This document shows, in pieces, positions 1 through 6,375 of a stretch of 8,031 nucleotides of DNA. Source of the stretch: Flavobacteriaceae bacterium. Lineage in GTDB: Bacteria > Bacteroidota > Bacteroidia > Flavobacteriales > Flavobacteriaceae. Positions within the stretch are counted from its first letter, which is position 1, and each line of letters opens with the position of its first letter. Both the position numbers and the translations under genes were made by a program. The DNA lies in contig WFMU01000010.1 of NCBI GenBank assembly GCA_015488935.1, positions 1 through 8,031 of the forward strand. The letters run 5' to 3'. The notes under the pieces were generated by a model. That model made no database searches, had not been told where the DNA came from, and was given only the letters and a program-made list of their open reading frames with translations.

Positions 1-824
1 AAATAATAACAGTACTACTTATTGTACTATACGCAACAACTATTAATGCACAAAACTGGATGCATTCGTTAGAAGACGCTAAAAAAATGGCTTTAGCATC
101 CAATAAACTAATCGTAGTAGATTTTTGGGCTTTATGGTGTGGTCCATGTAGAAAAATGGATAAAGATACTTGGGATAAAAAAGAAGTAGCAGAACAATTA
201 CATAATTTTGTGCCTGTAAAAATAGATGTTGATGCACATAAATCTATAGCAAAAAAATACGGTGTACGAGGAATACCAAACATTCTTATTTTAGATGCAA
301 ACGGAAAGATTATCTATAATAGTGTTGGCTATCAAGATAAAAAACAAATGGCAAAGACATTAAAAGAGTATATGGCAGAAACCTCCTTTCTTCAAAAAGA
401 ATTAATTGCTTATTATAAAAAAAATAATTACAGTACAGCATTACGATTGGCAGATAAATACCAAATATATAGCATATATGCAAAAGGAAAAATACAAAAG
501 TCATTTTTAGCTTTAGCAAAAGAATATTTCGATATTTCTAAAAAAGATATTAAAAAAAAGAAATTAAAAAATGCAGCAGCTTTAAATCAAAAAATAAAGT
601 TATTTAATATTAGAAAACAATTGGTTTTAAAAAAATCTAAAAAAGTATTAAAACAATTAGCGAAAATGAATGAAAGTGATATTTTACAAACAAACAAATC
701 CTTATTTTCGTTTTTAAATTATGTTGCATACAAGCAAATGAAAGATGATGAAAATGCATTAAAATGGGAAGAAAAATTAAATCCAAAAGATAAAAAACTA
801 GCTGTATTAATTTTAAAAGCCTAA
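1..824 (+). CDS. Exported thioredoxin-fold protein with Lys-rich C-terminal extension (5' partial)
   Basis: Probable periplasmic thiol-disulfide oxidoreductase. The reading frame is open from base 3 with no in-frame ATG before base 60. The codons at 3-56 encode a hydrophobic stretch (IITVLLIVLY) followed by ATTINAQN, the end of a typical Bacteroidota signal peptide. The real start therefore lies upstream of the window, and the ATG at 60 is an internal Met. Counting from that Met, the redox motif WCGPC is at 26-30 (Cys27, Cys30) and the cis-Pro loop GIPN is at 71-74. The domain resembles Thioredoxin_7/SoxW-like proteins and ends near residue 108. About 145 further residues are very Lys-rich and predicted mostly helical, with no motif I recognise. 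The stop is 3 nt before the next gene, so the two are almost certainly co-transcribed. The thioredoxin fold is secure. The electron partner and the function of the extension are unknown. Confidence 0.9.
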   Translation, partial: IITVLLIVLYATTINAQNWMHSLEDAKKMALASNKLIVVDFWALWCGPCRKMDKDTWDKKEVAEQLHNFVPVKIDVDAHKSIAKKYGVRGIPNILILDANGKIIYNSVGYQDKKQMAKTLKEYMAETSFLQKELIAYYKKNNYSTALRLADKYQIYSIYAKGKIQKSFLALAKEYFDISKKDIKKKKLKNAAALNQKIKLFNIRKQLVLKKSKKVLKQLAKMNESDILQTNKSLFSFLNYVAYKQMKDDENALKWEEKLNPKDKKLAVLILKA

Positions 825-827
825 AAA

Positions 828-2396
828 ATGAAACCTTTATTTTTAGCGTTATTTTTTGTAGTTGCAACGGTAAATGCACAATTTACAAACGTAATGATAA
901 GCAATCAGAATGTACCAAACGAGCCATCTATTGTAATTGACCCAAACAATACAAATACTGTGTTTGCAGGAGCCAATAGCAATAACTATTATGTTAGCAA
1001 CGATGGTGGTGTAACATGGTCACATGGTCTATTATCATCTACTTATGGTGTGTGGAGCGACCCATCTTTATTAGTAGATAATGTAGGTAACTTGTATTAT
1101 TTTCATCTCTCATATCCAAATGCAAGTCCAACAGACACAGATGATTGGATTGATAGAATAGTATGCCAAAAATCGACAGATACAGGCGTTACATTTAATA
1201 ATGGTACCTACTTTGGACTTAGCCCAAGCGGCTTAAAAGACCAAGATAAACAATGGGCACAAATAGATAGAACCAACGGAAATATATATGCAACATGGAC
1301 AGAATTTGATACATATAACGACCCAAGCCCATCGTGTAAATCTAGAATTTTATTTACAAAGTCAGTAGATAGTGGAGCAACATGGTCTGCACCAAAAAAA
1401 ATAAATGAAGTAGATGGCGATTGTATCGATGAAGATTTAACCGTAGAAGGAGCAGTGCCAACCGTAGGTCCAAATGGCGAAGTATATGTAGCTTGGGCAG
1501 GACCAGCAGGTATTGTTTTTAATAAATCGATAGATGCTGGAAATACATGGCTAAGTAATAATATATTGATAGATACTATGCCAACAGGTTGGGATTATAG
1601 TATTCCGGGAATAGACCGTTGTAATGGATTGCCAATATTAGATTGCGATATTAGTGGAGGAGCATATAATGGAACTTTATATGTAAATTGGACAGACCAA
1701 AGAAATGGCGCAAACGATACAGACGTTTGGTTAAAAAAATCTACAGATGGCGGAAATACATGGAGTAACATAATACGTGTGAATGATGATGCTCCAGGAA
1801 AACATCAATTCCTAACATGGATGGATATAGACCAAACAAATGGATATATTTACATTGTATTTTACGATAGAAGAAACCATAACGACAACAATACCGATGT
1901 ATATCTAGCAAGATCTACAGATGGTGGAAATACTTTTCAGAATATATTAATTAGCGAATCTCCATTCCTTCCAACCAGTAATGTGTTTTTTGGAGATTAT
2001 ACAAATATAGCAGTACATAATGGTGTTATTAGACCAATTTGGAATAGAGTACACAACGGTAATTCAAGTATTTGGACTGCATTAATTGAAGATAGCAATA
2101 TAGTTGCAACAGACGATTATTTTAATGCAAATTTTGAATTAAATCAAAATTATCCAAATCCTGCAAAAGACGAAACTTACATATCGTTTAAGTTAAAAAA
2201 CAACAAAAAAGTAAGCCTAGAAATATACAATACCTTAGGAGAGAAAAAAGCAGTTATTTTTACTAAAAAACAATTTACTTATGGAAAGCATATCATTAAA
2301 ATACCCTTGTCAAAAAATAAATTAACACAAGGAATTTATTTCTATAGAATGCAAATAGGAAAGCAAGTAGTTTCTAAAAAAATGATTATCAAATAA
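828..2396 (+). CDS. Secreted Asp-box (BNR) beta-propeller protein with T9SS type A sorting domain
   Basis: Predicted to be secreted across the outer membrane by the type IX (Por) system. Residues 1-18 form a signal peptide ending NAQ. Six Asp-box motifs (SxDxGxTW/F) lie at 57-64, 116-123, 179-186, 234-241, 305-312 and 363-370, which implies a sialidase-superfamily six-bladed propeller. Residues about 437-522 are a type A sorting domain. Its hallmarks are ELNQNYPNPAKDE, LEIYNTLGEK, QGIYFYRM and the final KKMIIK, and it should be cleaved on export. I see no FRIP motif and no convincing arginine triad, so sialidase activity is not supported, although automated annotation might say exo-alpha-sialidase. 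The start is fixed by the signal peptide and by its position 3 nt after the upstream stop. Its place between a thioredoxin and a porin suggests a role in the same pathway, perhaps surface binding or hydrolysis of a substrate, but nothing in the sequence identifies the ligand. Confidence 0.9.
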   Translation: MKPLFLALFFVVATVNAQFTNVMISNQNVPNEPSIVIDPNNTNTVFAGANSNNYYVSNDGGVTWSHGLLSSTYGVWSDPSLLVDNVGNLYYFHLSYPNASPTDTDDWIDRIVCQKSTDTGVTFNNGTYFGLSPSGLKDQDKQWAQIDRTNGNIYATWTEFDTYNDPSPSCKSRILFTKSVDSGATWSAPKKINEVDGDCIDEDLTVEGAVPTVGPNGEVYVAWAGPAGIVFNKSIDAGNTWLSNNILIDTMPTGWDYSIPGIDRCNGLPILDCDISGGAYNGTLYVNWTDQRNGANDTDVWLKKSTDGGNTWSNIIRVNDDAPGKHQFLTWMDIDQTNGYIYIVFYDRRNHNDNNTDVYLARSTDGGNTFQNILISESPFLPTSNVFFGDYTNIAVHNGVIRPIWNRVHNGNSSIWTALIEDSNIVATDDYFNANFELNQNYPNPAKDETYISFKLKNNKKVSLEIYNTLGEKKAVIFTKKQFTYGKHIIKIPLSKNKLTQGIYFYRMQIGKQVVSKKMIIK

Positions 2397-2430
2397 TAAA
2401 ACAAATTATCTAACAATAAAACAATAAGAA

Positions 2431-3642
2431 ATGTCTAAAAATATAAGTGTATTATTAGTACTAGTTTTTTTTAGTTTTAAAGGGAAAGCACAAAATGATG
2501 CTACCTTCAAACCAAGTCTAAAAATAGAAGGACGAATAATGTACGATTTTGAATTCTTAAAAGCAGGAGAAGAAAGCCTAAATGGAAATGAATTTCGGAG
2601 AGTTCGGTTAAATGCAAAAGGAAAAGTGAATAAAACAATAAATTACAAAGTAGAATTTGATTTTGCAAAAGGAAAAGTTAATTTTAGAGATGTTTATTTA
2701 CAACTAAACTTACCAAACAAATACGGAAATATACTCATAGGAAGTTTTACCGAACCAAGTAGTTTAAATAACATGACAAGTAGTAAATACATCACTTTTT
2801 TTGAAAGAGCCATGCTATCAAATACACAACCATTTAAATACAATGCAGGAATTATGTATAACAATCAAAAAATACTAAATGGTAATTTAGGATTGCAATT
2901 GGCATATACATTTAATGGCGCAACAGAACCAGCATTTACAGATAAAGCATTAGAAGGAGGAGCAAATATTATTGCAAGAATAACTACAGCATTCTTAAAA
3001 AATAAAGAAAAAAATACTCTAGTACATATAGGTGTTAATTACGAACATAGAGATAATAATATAACTTCGTACAATTATGCATTCAAATCAGAGAATCATT
3101 TAGGGCATAAGATTGTAATAGGAGAAAAATTAAAAGAAAATGATTTGGGAGTTTTGGTAAATGTAGCAGACATAAAAACAGACGGTATTTTTAAAAGCAC
3201 CAATGATATTGGACTAGAATTAGCAACAACTATAGGTGCATTATCTATACAAGGAGAGTACGAATTATCATCGATAAAAACAGATGTAAATAACTACAAT
3301 GCAAAAGCATATTATGCATTTGCAAGTTATTTTTTAACAGGAGAGCATCGACCTTATAAAAACAGTTCGTTTACTCGTGTAAAACCAAAAAAAGAATTTT
3401 TAAAAAATGGTGGTTTTGGTGCAGTTGAGTTAGCATTTAGATATTCGGTAATGGATTATTCAGACTATCCAAATACAACAATAAATAATAAAATAGCAAA
3501 TATTACAGCAGGAGTTAATTGGTACCTAAACAAGAATACAAGAATAATGTATAACTATGTAAGTACCAATTATAATGAAGTGTTAATCTATGGAAATAAC
3601 AATTTAAAAGGACACCTTATACGGTTTCAAGTAGATTTTTAA
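2431..3642 (+). CDS. Outer-membrane porin, OprO/OprP (phosphate-selective porin) family, copy A
   Basis: Predicted trimeric beta-barrel that lets small anions cross the outer membrane. Residues 1-20 are a signal peptide ending GKA before Gln21. The mature part shows the family's opening strand (LKIEGRIMYDFEF, 30-42) and the GNEFRRVRL motif (52-60). Alternating hydrophobic/polar strands follow, and the protein ends in Phe (RFQVDF), the usual insertion signal of outer-membrane barrels. Its 403 residues are normal for Bacteroidota members. It is clearly paralogous to the porin at 5103-6284: both share GNEFRRV, GKYGN/NKYGN, the TSSKY-x-x-FFERA block, FASYF-x-TGEHRPYK and NWYLN. It lies 34 nt after the propeller gene with no hairpin between, so it is probably the last gene of that operon. 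The family name reflects Pseudomonas phosphate/pyrophosphate channels. Here the neighbours suggest a sulfur oxyanion instead, which is inference. Confidence 0.9.
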   Translation: MSKNISVLLVLVFFSFKGKAQNDATFKPSLKIEGRIMYDFEFLKAGEESLNGNEFRRVRLNAKGKVNKTINYKVEFDFAKGKVNFRDVYLQLNLPNKYGNILIGSFTEPSSLNNMTSSKYITFFERAMLSNTQPFKYNAGIMYNNQKILNGNLGLQLAYTFNGATEPAFTDKALEGGANIIARITTAFLKNKEKNTLVHIGVNYEHRDNNITSYNYAFKSENHLGHKIVIGEKLKENDLGVLVNVADIKTDGIFKSTNDIGLELATTIGALSIQGEYELSSIKTDVNNYNAKAYYAFASYFLTGEHRPYKNSSFTRVKPKKEFLKNGGFGAVELAFRYSVMDYSDYPNTTINNKIANITAGVNWYLNKNTRIMYNYVSTNYNEVLIYGNNNLKGHLIRFQVDF

Positions 3643-3660
3643 ACCTCGAAAAATAAAAAA

Positions 3661-3687
3661 AGGGTTTAACAATGTTAGTTAAACCCT
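3661..3687. terminator. Bidirectional intrinsic terminator between convergent genes
   Basis: A perfect 10-bp stem is formed by AGGGTTTAAC (3661-3670) and GTTAAACCCT (3678-3687), with a 7-nt loop. It sits between the porin stop (3642) and the stop of the convergent rhodanese gene (3715). The A-rich run at 3650-3660 becomes a U-tract (TTTTTTATTTTT) for transcripts of the - strand, giving a strong terminator for the rhodanese gene. In the + direction the tail is CTCTTAATTT, which is weaker but plausible. Confidence 0.85.
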
Positions 3688-3714
3688 CTTAATTTAATCA
3701 ATTCGAAATTTATT

Positions 3715-4944
3715 TTAGCATCCTTCTTCACTAGTACTAGCAGCATGGGTATTTTTACCTTCTACTGGCATGTTATGCTCTCTCCAGTCAATCATACCAT
3801 GGTCTAAATTATAAACTTTAAAGCCCATACCTTCTAAAACTTTCATGGCACGTCCACTTCTACCACCAGAACGACAATAAATTAAAACAGGAACTTTTTT
3901 ATCTAACTTAGCAAATTCTGCTTTAAAATTATCATTTTTATAATCAATCATTTTAGCACCAGGAATATGGTAATCGTTATATTCTTTAGGAGTTCTAACA
4001 TCAATTAATGTACCTACTTTCCCTTGGATAGCATTATTAAAATTAGCAACATCTAAATGACGAATATCTCCTTTAACTTCTAAAGTTTCTAAAGGTTTAT
4101 TAGCAGCATTCCATTCGTTAATACCGTGTTCTAAATTATATACTTCATTAAAACCTAGAGCATCCATAGCGTACATTGCTCTTGTAGCTCTATTTCCAGA
4201 ATGGCAGTAAATAGCAACAGGTTTATCATTGGTAACATTTTTCACAACATTTTGTGCAAAGTGTCTATTTTTCCAATCTACATTAATGGCACCTGGAATA
4301 TGACCAGCAGCAAACTCTTTAGGAGTTCTAACATCTACTAAAGTTACTTTACCAGATTTCATTAATTTTTCAAACTCAGCTAAAGGTACTTGATGTGGTT
4401 TTCCTACAATTGCTTTACCTTTTAATTCTCCTTTTTTAAGTGTTTCTTGTAATTTTTTGTTAGCAGCGTTGTCTTCTTTTACCACAGGCTTATTTGCAGC
4501 ATTCCAAGCTTTAATACCACCATCTAAATCGTAAATAGTTTTAAAACCTAATGCGCGCATAATCAAAGCAGCCTTTCCAGAACGGTTGGCAGAATGACAA
4601 TAAACACCAACAGGTTTATCTTTTGGAATTGCATTGATATAATCTGGAAAAGTTCTTTTTTTAAAGTTTACATTAACTGCACCTTTTAAATGTTCGTCGG
4701 CAAACTCTTCTGGAGTTCTAACATCTACCAAAATAAATTTTCCTTCGTTATTTAGTTTTTCAAATGTATCTACAGATACTTTATTAATCACACCTAAGTT
4801 TGCTGGTGCAACTGCTTTAACGATAGGAGCAACTACTTTAGGTTTGTTTGCTTCGGCTCGTTTTCTTATTTGGGCTGCATCTTTACACGATATTGTAAAA
4901 ACCAACACAACAAGAACCATTATTAGACTTTTAAAAGTTTTCAT
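3715..4944 (-). CDS. Triple-rhodanese-domain lipoprotein (sulfurtransferase)
   Basis: Probable envelope sulfurtransferase that carries sulfane sulfur on cysteine persulfides. I chose the start at 4944 (409 aa). From there the protein opens with a lipoprotein signal MKTFKSLIMVLVVLVFTISC, with Cys20 as the lipid site. An ATG at 5025 would add 27 residues before this signal and run through the promoter region. Three complete rhodanese domains follow at about 55-152, 185-283 and 294-393. Each has the LVDVRTP/LIDVRTP motif and an intact active-site loop: CHSANRSG (Cys116), CHSGNRAT (Cys247) and CRSGGRSG (Cys357). The first two domains are each followed by NAANKP, a sign of internal duplication. 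The tail after 393 is flexible and polar and ends in Cys409. The lipobox has Thr at -3, slightly off consensus. The gene stands alone on the - strand, divergent from porin B and the YeeE-type carrier. Family assignment is firm; donor and acceptor are not known. Confidence 0.93.
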   Translation of the reverse strand: MKTFKSLIMVLVVLVFTISCKDAAQIRKRAEANKPKVVAPIVKAVAPANLGVINKVSVDTFEKLNNEGKFILVDVRTPEEFADEHLKGAVNVNFKKRTFPDYINAIPKDKPVGVYCHSANRSGKAALIMRALGFKTIYDLDGGIKAWNAANKPVVKEDNAANKKLQETLKKGELKGKAIVGKPHQVPLAEFEKLMKSGKVTLVDVRTPKEFAAGHIPGAINVDWKNRHFAQNVVKNVTNDKPVAIYCHSGNRATRAMYAMDALGFNEVYNLEHGINEWNAANKPLETLEVKGDIRHLDVANFNNAIQGKVGTLIDVRTPKEYNDYHIPGAKMIDYKNDNFKAEFAKLDKKVPVLIYCRSGGRSGRAMKVLEGMGFKVYNLDHGMIDWREHNMPVEGKNTHAASTSEEGC

Positions 4945-4988
4945 CTTATGATATTTATCTATTATTAAATTAAGTTTTTTTAACGTTG

Positions 4989-4996
4989 CAAAAATA
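4989..4996 (-). promoter_or_regulatory. Candidate -7 promoter element of the rhodanese gene
   Basis: Read on the - strand, these bases are TATTTTTG, an exact match to the Bacteroidota -7 consensus TAnnTTTG. Transcription would start near 4985, leaving a leader of about 40 nt before the ATG at 4944. No TTTG -33 element is found at the expected distance, which would suit an activator-dependent promoter. The match is short and the region is AT-rich, so it needs transcript-start data. Confidence 0.5.
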
Positions 4997-5014
4997 AAAG
5001 ATAATAATATCTTT
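4997..5014. promoter_or_regulatory. AT-rich inverted repeat abutting the operator
   Basis: AAAGATA (4997-5003) and TATCTTT (5008-5014) form a perfect 7-bp inverted repeat with a 4-nt spacer (ATAA). It fills the space between the candidate -7 element of the rhodanese promoter and the larger palindrome at 5015-5036, touching both. It could be a second operator, but such A/T-only arms also occur by chance in DNA of this composition. Confidence 0.3.
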
Positions 5015-5036
5015 ATTTGTAACACAGGTTACAAAT
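5015..5036. promoter_or_regulatory. Crp/Fnr-type operator palindrome in divergent promoter region
   Basis: ATTTGTAAC (5015-5023) and GTTACAAAT (5028-5036) are perfect 9-bp inverted arms around a 4-nt spacer. The core reads TGTAA-N6-TTACA, the same half-site spacing as CRP (TGTGA-N6-TCACA) and FNR-family sites. The centre (5025.5) is about 41 bases upstream of the predicted start near 4985 for the rhodanese gene, the classic class II activator position. It is 77 bp before the ATG of porin B, so one site could serve both divergent transcripts. The identity of the regulator is not encoded in the window. Confidence 0.55.
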
Positions 5037-5058
5037 TAATCAAAACAATAATCAGAAA

Positions 5059-5087
5059 TTTGTGGCATAATTAAAACACTAGAATTA
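5059..5087 (+). promoter_or_regulatory. Weak candidate promoter for porin B and the YeeE-type gene
   Basis: TTTG at 5059-5062 could be a -33 element, followed after 17 bases by TAGAATTA (5080-5087). The latter matches the TAnnTTTG -7 consensus at only four of six fixed positions. If real, transcription would start near 5091-5095 and the palindrome at 5015-5036 would lie about 66-70 bases upstream, a possible class I activator position. The evidence is thin. Confidence 0.2.
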
Positions 5088-5102
5088 TTAAAATTTAATA
5101 TA

Positions 5103-6284
5103 ATGAAAAAAATAATAATATTATTAGTCGCAATTTTTGGATTGAGTACACAAGCACAAGATACAAAAAACAACAAAGTAAATTTTAAACCTACAGTAAA
5201 AATCAATGGTCGTATTCAATATGATTTCGAATTTTTAAAAAGAGCTAAAGTAGATGATTATTTTAATGGGAATGAATTTAGAAGAGTACACTTATCTGCA
5301 GCAGGACATGTAGCAAAAAATGTAAAATACAAGATAGAAACTAGTTTTGCACATGGCGAATTAGGTTTTAGAGATGTATATTTAAAGTACACCGCAGGGA
5401 AGTATGGTAATTTTGCTTTTGGTAGTGTAGCAGAGCCAACAGGATTAGATATGGCAACAAGTAGTAAATACATACCATTCTTTGAAAGAGCAACACTAAC
5501 ATCAATGCAAAACTTTCGTTGGGGAACAGGTTTTCATTACGAAAATTATGGTTTGTTAGATGGAAAAATGACTTTTCAATTAGCATATACAAATAATGGA
5601 GCAAATGGTAGCGGTTTTAAAGACTCCTCTTTAGAAGACGGAATGAATTTTGTTGCAAGAGTAACAGGAACCGTAATCAATAATAAAGAAAAACACCAAG
5701 TAGTACACTTAGGTATTAATTACGATAGCAGACCTTACAAAGATTTAAAATTTAGACCAGAAAATCACATGGGAGGAAAATACCATTATGTTTTTGATGG
5801 TGCAGATGGTCGTAAAGATTTAGGTTTTGAATTAGGAACAACTTTTGGACCAATATCTGTACAAGGAGAATATAAAATGCAAACCTTAAATGCAGATAAT
5901 AAAGACTATAAAATGACCAACTATTATGCATTTGCATCTTATTTTATTACAGGAGAACACAGACCATATAAACACGCTGCTTTTGGTAGAGTAAAACCAA
6001 AAAATGATATTGATAATGGAGGCTTTGGAGCTGTTGAAGTATTAGCACGTTATTCTAGCATGAGTGCATCTGATGATGTAGTAAACTTAGAACGATTAAA
6101 TGCAGACACTTTGCTTATGGAAAAAGTAAATCCTCAAAATCCAATAAATAATATTTCATTAGGATTAAATTGGTATCTAAACGCACACGTTCGTGTAATG
6201 TATAATTACGTAATAACAGACGATGGAAATGATACATTAGGAAACCTAGGACAACATTTATTTAGAGTGCAATTAGATTTTTAG
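5103..6284 (+). CDS. Outer-membrane porin, OprO/OprP (phosphate-selective porin) family, copy B
   Basis: Predicted anion-passing outer-membrane beta-barrel, paralogue of the porin at 2431-3642. Residues 1-18 are a signal peptide (MKKIIILLVAIFGLSTQA, then Gln19). The mature protein begins with the strand VKINGRIQYDFEF and the NGNEFRRVHL motif (55-64). It shares with copy A the TSSKY-x-x-FFERA block, FASYF-x-TGEHRPYK, NGGFGAVE and NWYLN near the end, and it finishes in Phe (RVQLDF). Length is 393 residues, normal for the family. The start is fixed by the signal peptide. It is the first gene after the divergent promoter region and is followed after 91 nt, which include a hairpin, by the YeeE-type carrier. 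A porin directly paired with an inner-membrane sulfur carrier suggests it delivers that carrier's substrate to the periplasm. That pairing is inference; the fold is well supported. Confidence 0.9.
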   Translation: MKKIIILLVAIFGLSTQAQDTKNNKVNFKPTVKINGRIQYDFEFLKRAKVDDYFNGNEFRRVHLSAAGHVAKNVKYKIETSFAHGELGFRDVYLKYTAGKYGNFAFGSVAEPTGLDMATSSKYIPFFERATLTSMQNFRWGTGFHYENYGLLDGKMTFQLAYTNNGANGSGFKDSSLEDGMNFVARVTGTVINNKEKHQVVHLGINYDSRPYKDLKFRPENHMGGKYHYVFDGADGRKDLGFELGTTFGPISVQGEYKMQTLNADNKDYKMTNYYAFASYFITGEHRPYKHAAFGRVKPKNDIDNGGFGAVEVLARYSSMSASDDVVNLERLNADTLLMEKVNPQNPINNISLGLNWYLNAHVRVMYNYVITDDGNDTLGNLGQHLFRVQLDF

Positions 6285-6295
6285 TACAAACCAAA

Positions 6296-6338
6296 AAGAT
6301 TAAAGTAAAAGCGTAAAATATGCTTTTACTTTAATCTT
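6296..6338 (+). terminator. Long hairpin between porin B and YeeE-type gene (partial terminator or mRNA-processing element)
   Basis: AAGATTAAAGTAAAAGC (6296-6312) and GCTTTTACTTTAATCTT (6322-6338) form a perfect 17-bp stem. A 9-nt loop can shorten by a U-A and a G-U pair. It begins 11 nt after the porin stop. No clean U-run follows (AAACTAACA), although the 3' arm itself is U-rich. It may be a leaky terminator that lowers expression of the carrier relative to the porin, or a structure protecting the 3' end of the porin mRNA. I see no good promoter between it and the next ATG, which argues against full termination. Confidence 0.6.
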
Positions 6339-6375
6339 AAACTAACAACATTAACTTCATAAAATAAAAAAAATT

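Noticed and set aside
60..62. ATG at 60 as the start of the thioredoxin-like gene.
   Set aside because: The frame stays open to base 3 and encodes the end of a signal peptide directly before it, so the real start is outside the window.
828..2396. Active secreted sialidase.
   Set aside because: Asp boxes alone define the fold. No FRIP motif or arginine triad is evident, so only a propeller is claimed.
2397..2430. Separate promoter or terminator between the propeller gene and porin A.
   Set aside because: The 34-nt gap shows no hairpin and no TAnnTTTG or TTTG pair, so co-transcription is simpler.
4440..4800. Tandem repeats or a CRISPR-like array suggested by recurring rhodanese motifs.
   Set aside because: The similarity is at protein level between three homologous domains (also NAANKP after the first two). 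There are no regular short DNA repeats with spacers.
4875..4887. Surface-export signal after the lipidated Cys of the rhodanese protein (C-K-D-A-A).
   Set aside because: It resembles the K-D/E-D/E lipoprotein export signal of Capnocytophaga only in its first two residues, which is too weak to assign surface exposure over a periplasm-facing anchor.
4945..5025. Longer rhodanese protein starting at the ATG at 5025.
   Set aside because: It would put 27 residues in front of a clean lipoprotein signal that starts at 4944, and it overlaps the candidate -7 element and part of the operator region.
5258..5937. Several - strand open frames antisense to porin B, and similar ones at 310-519, 637-879 and 7581-7802.
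   Set aside because: They lie wholly or mostly within strongly supported genes, lack recognisable domains or start signals, and have compositions expected of antisense readings of AT-rich coding DNA.
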